The position numbers were made by a program, and so were the translations under genes. This document shows, one piece after another, positions 58,480 to 64,000 of a DNA stretch of 64,000 nt (positions within the stretch are counted from its first letter, which is position 1; every line of letters starts with the position of its first letter). The notes below the pieces were generated by a model that saw only the letters and a program-made list of their open reading frames with translations, was not told the origin of the DNA and searched no databases. The stretch is from contig OY848930.1 in assembly GCA_963693285.1 (NCBI GenBank), forward strand, positions 3,100,001 to 3,164,000, in the 5' to 3' direction. This DNA is from Xestospongia muta (Eukaryota; Porifera; Demospongiae; Haplosclerida; Petrosiidae).

Positions 58480-61450
58480 ATGATTTCTACTCAGCTGCAC
58501 AGAGTGTATGTCATACCTCTGTCATCAACTATGAGAATGTCCCTAGTCATCACTTCAAATCATCTGCCTAATTGACTATACAAACCTTTAATTCAATGAG
58601 AATACTCAGCTTATTCTGGACGGCAATCCTCTGTCAAAATGTCAAATACTATGAGAATATCCTTATACATAACTTCATAATGATGTGTCTGTTGTCTTAC
58701 TATATAAATCCTTTTCAGATTACTCAGCTTACTCAGTGTAGCATGCGTCTGTCAAAACCACAATTACTGTGAGAATGTCTCTAATTATCACTTCAAGTCA
58801 TGCTAACTATATAAACGTTTATGGTATCAGAATACTCAGCTTACTCTGCATAACAAGCCCTACCACAACTACCAAGCAAATGTCCCTAGTGATAACTTTA
58901 TAGTCATATGTCTATTGTCTTATTATTTAAATCTGGTATGCTATACTCAACTTACTCTGCATAGCATGTCTTTATCAAAATCACAATTACTATGAGAATA
59001 TTCTTGGTCATAACTTCATAATTGTTGTCTTACTACACAAATCCTTTTCAGATTTCTCTGCTTACTCTGAATGCCTCTATTCAAAATACTGTCTGTCTAT
59101 TCTCTTACTACACAAGTCCTTTTGTTGTAAGTTTATTTAGTTTTATAGCATGTATATATGTCTGTCCAAACCCCAACTACTACTATGTTAGTCCTTTTAC
59201 AGGCAGAGGCATGCAGAACAAACTGAGAAATCTAAAACAGATATGTATAATAAGACAAGAGGCATTTGACTATGAAGTTATAACTAGGAAAATCTTTTAG
59301 TAATTGTGGTTTTAGTGTAGGATTGCCATGCAGAGTAAGCTGAGTATTCTGATTACTTCATAGTCATGTGTCAGTTATCTTACTATGCATGGCATGCCCC
59401 CGCCAATACAAAATTGTAATCATTATGAGAGTGTCCCCGGTCATGACTTCATAATCATGCCCTTGTTGTCTTAATTACTATAAGAATGTTCCTAATCATC
59501 ACTTCAAGTCATGTACCCAACTATACAAATACTTTTATGGTATCAGAACATTCGGCTTACTCTGCATGCCAAGCCTCTATCAAAACCACAATTACTATGG
59601 GAATGTCCTTGGTCATAACTTCATAGTCGTGTGTCTGTCTATTGTCTTATTATGCATAGCATCATGCCTCTGTCACACTGTCAATGCAAAACCAGAATGT
59701 TCGTAGTCACCACTTGACTACGAAGTAATGTCCAGAGTAACCTGATTGTGTAATTTTGCGTAGGGACATTCTCCTAGTAATTGTGGTTCTGTATTGATAG
59801 GGGCAAAGTATGCAGAGTAAGCTGTTACCAATAAAAGATTGGATAGAAAGACAATAGACACATGAGTATAAAGTTATGACCAGGGACATTCTCATAGGAA
59901 TTATGGCTTGACAGATGCTTGCTGTAGTCATATGCTTACTATACACTGTTAAAATTGATTGGTTAATTTAACTAATTTATTGTCATTTCCACTGCATAAT
60001 TATTACATACATGATAATATACTGATAAACACCACTCTGTTCTTATTATTAACATACTAAGACAAGTTATTTGTTGATATTTTCAGAGCTATGAGATTCT
60101 GCATAATATCTCATAAGACAATAGTCATCTTAATCTGTATGCACCTTGTAGTTTACTTCCCTCTTATGTTTGCACTGTATATGAAAGGGTAGAAGATCTG
60201 TTGCCTATTTCTGTTTACACCATTTGTTTCTCTTTCTAATGTCTAGGCACCTATGAGTGGTGTTTACTACACTTCATTTATGTATTAGTTGCAGCTTAAT
60301 TGACAATAGGTTGGTTAAATCAAGTCTTTTTATGGTATCAGATTACTCAGCTTACTCTACATGACAGCCTCTATCAAAACCATAATTACTATGAGAAAGT
60401 CTTTGTTCATAACTTTATAGTGATGCGTCTATTGTTTTACTATACAATTAATCCTTTTATGGTATCAGCTTACTCTGCATAACTTGCACCTGTCAATGCA
60501 AGACCACAATCATTATGAGAATGCCCCTAGGCATACTTCATAATTGTGTCCTTGTTGTCTTAGTTACTATGAGAATGTTCCTAGTAATGACTTCATACTC
60601 GTGTTCCTAACTATATAAATCAGAACATTCAACTTACTATACATGGCAACCTTATATCAAAACCACAATTACTATGAGAATGTCCCTAGTCATAACTTCA
60701 AGTTATGTAACTAACTACACAAATCCTTTTATGGTATCATCTTGCTCTACATAGCTAGCACCTGTCAATGCAAAACCACAACTACTGTGTGAGAATGTCC
60801 TCATTCATAACTTATTAGTCATGTGCTTGTTGTTTTACTATTCCAAACCACAATTACTATAAGATTGTTCCTATTCATCACTTCATAGTCATGTGATTTA
60901 TAATAGACACATGTCTATGAATAATGACCAGAGTAAGCTGAGTGTTCTGATACCATAAAAAGGTTATATAGTAAGACAATAGACACATAAGTATAAAGTT
61001 ATGACCAGGGACATTCTCATGGTAATTATGGTTTTTACATACATTTGTTGTAGTCATGTGATTACTATGCAAATTTTTTATGGTATCAGCTTATTCAGCT
61101 TACTCTGCATAGCAACCCTCTGTCAAAACCACAATTACTATGAGAATAAATATCCTTGGTCATAACTGAAACGACAAGAACACACACAGTCACAAAAAAA
61201 TCACAGTTAACAAATAACTAGTAAATAACATCAGACGAAAAACTCCACAAAAATAAAGACTGAGAAAATGTATTATATAACAACATAACTACCAAACCTC
61301 ACTGCTGAAATACAAAAACAAAAGACTTAAGTACAATATGCCTAACAATACAAATCCTTTTATTGTATCAGATTACTCAGTTTATTCAGCATGGTAAGCC
61401 TCTGTCAAAACCACAATTACTATGAGAATAAGGATCCTTGGTCATAACTG
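58480..61450. repeat. Satellite-like field of about 105-135-bp units, both orientations
   Basis: The recurring unit has ACTATGAGAATGTCCCTAGT, CATAACTTCATAGTCATGTG, TCTATTGTCTTACTATA, ATCCTTTTATGGTATCAG, CTCAGCTTACTCTGCATAGC and CTGTCAAAACCACAATT. Successive units begin at about 58,529, 58,649, 58,766, 58,870 and 58,990. Blocks in the opposite orientation lie at about 59,300-59,350, 59,750-59,900 and 60,920-61,040. Units differ by point changes and deletions. Open frames across it are chance. Confidence 0.8.
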
Positions 61451-61615
61451 AAATGGCTGGAACACACACAGTCAACAAATAACTAGTAAATAACATGAGA
61501 CAAAAAAATCCACCAAAACAAAGACTCAAATAATTGTATTATCTAACAACATAACTACCAAACCTCACTGCTGAAATACAAAAACAAAAGACTTAAATAC
61601 AACATTAAATCGTGA
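61165..61615 (+). repeat. Direct repeat, about 175-bp unit
   Basis: GTTAACAAATAACTAGTAAA to AAAAGACTTAAGTACAA (about 61,200-61,336) recurs at about 61,467-61,605 with few changes. Both copies follow the same satellite unit, so the pair is probably one larger duplicated unit of about 270 bp. Confidence 0.8.
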
Positions 61616-61649
61616 ATATTAATAAAATACTAACTCAGGCAGGATACCA

Positions 61650-64000
61650 CACTCCTCCTCCTCTAGTTTGAAACCGTTGGACCATATATAGTAACTTGTC
61701 AATGTACCCTTTTTGAGCAACACAGTGTTCCACCAGTAGTTGTAGGAGTAATTTGATTCAACAAGTGTTTTATTTGGCACTAGAGGTGAAGATGGACAAA
61801 TTTTCTAATCATCAAACAATTCTTCAAAATCTTATGTACTGTCAAATAAATATTGCCATCTGCATCCAACTCTTAAAATCCCTTCCTACAAATGACTTAT
61901 AATAATAGCAGATATTACCAGTAATTTGTGTCCCAAATCTATAGTACGGGAAGGCAGACACTCTAACCAAAATTTCTTTCCTTTGTGCCGCTGTTATACA
62001 GTCTATGTATTCACATAGTATGTATTTACAAGCTCCAAGGAGGATTGTGTGGAGACTTTCGATTGGTGTTGATCTGTCAAAACAATTGAGTCCAAATACA
62101 ATAAATTGTCCATTGTTACTTGAAAAAATGTAATATAATTCAAACCATGGATTTGGAAACACTTTCATGCCGTGCTTAGTTCTTTCTTCTCACTTGCCTA
62201 TAACAGTTTGACATTGTTTAATAAGTTCAATTTGTGATAAAGTAAGAACTTTAGAGTGGATGTCTCCAACTAAAGTAGGGTCACTAGTCTAAATACAGAT
62301 GGAAATACAATGCAATGACACAGGAATTACTAACCATACATAAGTGACAAAGTTTGGTAGCTTTACTCCCTAGGTGATTAACAAGCTCTGATGCTCTGAC
62401 ATTATCACATGCAGCACATGTTACAGGTGCAACAACTATGACATCTGCTTTGGAAAGAGCATTATACATTTGAATACCCTTTTCAAGTGATAAGAGGTTA
62501 TCAACATTTGGTTACTCGTTTCAATTGCAGAGAATTGGTTTGAACAGGCAATAAAATGAATGTTCAAACTTCTGGGCCTCATATTTTGAAGACAGGCGAG
62601 TGTCACACACCAAAGGTCAAATTTATTCCAGTTTTTAGACCTATTACCAGTGGTATCATTGGAATAAATTAGTAGTGGAGCCAGCACAACAGGGAGACCA
62701 CAGTGTTTGAGAGGGTGATGATGTACATATTGTGCATATTCCTATAAAATTAGTTTAAAAAGTTATGTATGCAATGAACATGTCAAGTGTAGGAATATTG
62801 TTACAGTGTAATAAGCATGATATCACTATGTGTGACAGTATTAATGCATAACCACAACTTGAGGACAGTCTTGGTTACTTACATACCTGTCTATTAAGAT
62901 GTATCAATGAAGATTTTACCAAGTTTAGTTTCAATAGATGTTGTGGAGGATAGGATAGTCTAATTACTTGACTACTGTTTATTTCTACCTACTCAAAATT
63001 ATAAGGCTGTCATCAGGATACAACACACACTTTGGGATGTCTTCTCCACAATTGTTCAACTGAAAGATCAGTATCTGTTATTAAAAAACACTGCAATTCC
63101 CTTCCTAAAGTCATAAAGTCAGATATGTAATTGTGTATATCAATGTTTGTGACACTGTACCTTTGTGTTAGCTTGACAATCTTTCCCATTGTGTCACCAA
63201 GAATGTCATCATTAAAATAGAATGAAGTCATTTACAAAGATGCTGCCAACCTTGCTCTCAAACATTGGAGACTGAAGTCACCATACCATATCTGGACATG
63301 AAACATTTCACTGAAAAATGAGTAAATTAACAGAATATTAAAGAAAAGCTATTAGACTTACAAACTGTATGTTGTGGGATTAACAGGGAAACTCACAATT
63401 TTTGTGGCTGTAAGAGGTCCAGCAAAACAATTTTTAAAAATAGATGACAGTAGGTTTACTTGAAATGAATGTCCAGATTCAGATTTAAACAATAATATGT
63501 ACAAGTCGTGTTGTTACAAATTATGAAAATATCCAGCCTACTTGCTTTGGAGCTAACAAAACCTGACAAAGCAAATCTCTTGAGAGTGTCCAGATGTGGA
63601 GAAGATGGGTCCATTTTCTTGCACATAAAAAATACAAACTTGAGATTTGTTTCTCCCTATATAAAGAAGACATGAAAGAGGAAACTGGAGTATTTTGACT
63701 TAACCTACCATTGGTTTTGGAGAATGGATTAACATAAACAAAAGGGCATGCATTGCTGATGAAAAAGGAGAGTAATCCAGAGATTTAGAAGGATCCTCAT
63801 CTATATACTCCATGACATCTTCAAAGTCTAGCGAAATGATGGATGATAATCATGCATGGACAATACATGTAAATTACAAATTATGTTTATTTTCAATTGT
63901 ACCTAGTGACAAAGGTTCGTCAACAAACAGGTTGAGAGGATTATCTGAATAATTATTGTCGACACCTGAGTAATTTCCTGTAAACTCTATGTAAGTTATA
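61650..64000 (-). pseudogene. Plavaka-like transposase relic (runs off window)
   Basis: Pieces in gene order on minus: SLDYSPFSSAMHALLFMLIH, then GETNLKFVFFMCKKMDPSSP (63,830-63,560); a DFMTLGRELQCFLI-like stretch (about 63,110); VLAPLLIYSNDTTGNRSKNW, then NKFDLWCVTLACLQNMRPR (62,690-62,570); LNIHFIACSN; after a one-base frameshift near 62,475, DVIVVAPVTCAACDNVRASE and KLCHLCM (62,430-62,335); after an intron, TLVGDIHSKVLTLSQIELI and, past a TGA, DRSTPIESLHTILLGACKYI, FVGRDFKSWMQMAIF (62,070-61,845). The SDDTSGN...SK.WNK-type and STP.E.LHTILLG motifs are those of Plavaka/CACTA-like transposases. The frameshift and stops indicate decay. Confidence 0.7.

Noticed and set aside
59707..59946. Minus-strand frame in the satellite field
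   Set aside because: Chance opening across inverted satellite units. It has no protein-like composition.

Overview
This window is eukaryotic and very probably from a demosponge. The closest match I can argue for is Amphimedon queenslandica, but that name is an inference from gene families, not a database result. The DNA is AT-rich. The genes are split by short GT-AG introns. The families present are typical of sponge gene expansions: SRCR domains, a death-domain/ankyrin protein, an adhesion GPCR, regucalcins, and a large beta-helix ectodomain joined to several membrane helices. Simple repeats and decayed DNA transposons are abundant.

Layout. 1-1,310: a decayed integrase zinc-finger fragment runs into SRCR relics. 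2,749-3,299: two exon-like blocks on the minus strand. 3,876-8,104 (minus): an adhesion GPCR with a Ser/Thr-rich stalk built of 23-residue repeats, a GAIN/GPS region and seven helices. 8,255-9,790: a hairpin MITE, an ankyrin-gene relic and a decayed coiled-coil coding relic. 10,175-11,312: a three-exon TRIQK-like small membrane protein. 11,679-16,111 (minus): three tandem regucalcin (SMP-30) genes sharing one intron pattern. 18,576-22,057: a death-domain plus about 20-ankyrin-repeat protein. 23,028-24,161 (minus): a small multi-exon gene found by following splice phase. 24,385-24,486: a tRNA-like sequence.

25,000-52,950 is a segmental duplication zone. A module made of a leftward regucalcin, a shared intergenic promoter block, a rightward beta-helix/multi-TM receptor-like gene and an unrecognised coding relic is repeated four or five times. 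Most copies have decayed. One receptor copy is intact (41,757-45,497, 1,246 aa). One is open except for a single nonsense codon (32,401-36,141). The others are fragments at 16,933, 25,764, 38,402 and 49,198.

52,960-55,290 is a decayed ISL2EU-like DNA transposon: a YqaJ/PHD gene facing a THAP-DDE transposase. 55,971-57,776 is an open gene that fuses TPR repeats to a Penelope-type GIY-YIG endonuclease. 58,480-61,620 is a satellite-like field of about 120-bp units in both orientations. 61,650-64,000 (minus) is a Plavaka-like transposase relic that runs off the window.

How the genes relate: the regucalcins (sugar-lactone hydrolase/calcium-binding fold) and the beta-helix receptors sit head to head across one duplicated promoter block, so they may be co-regulated. 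The GPCR, SRCR, death/ankyrin and beta-helix genes are all consistent with surface sensing and innate-type recognition, but no pathway link can be shown from sequence alone.
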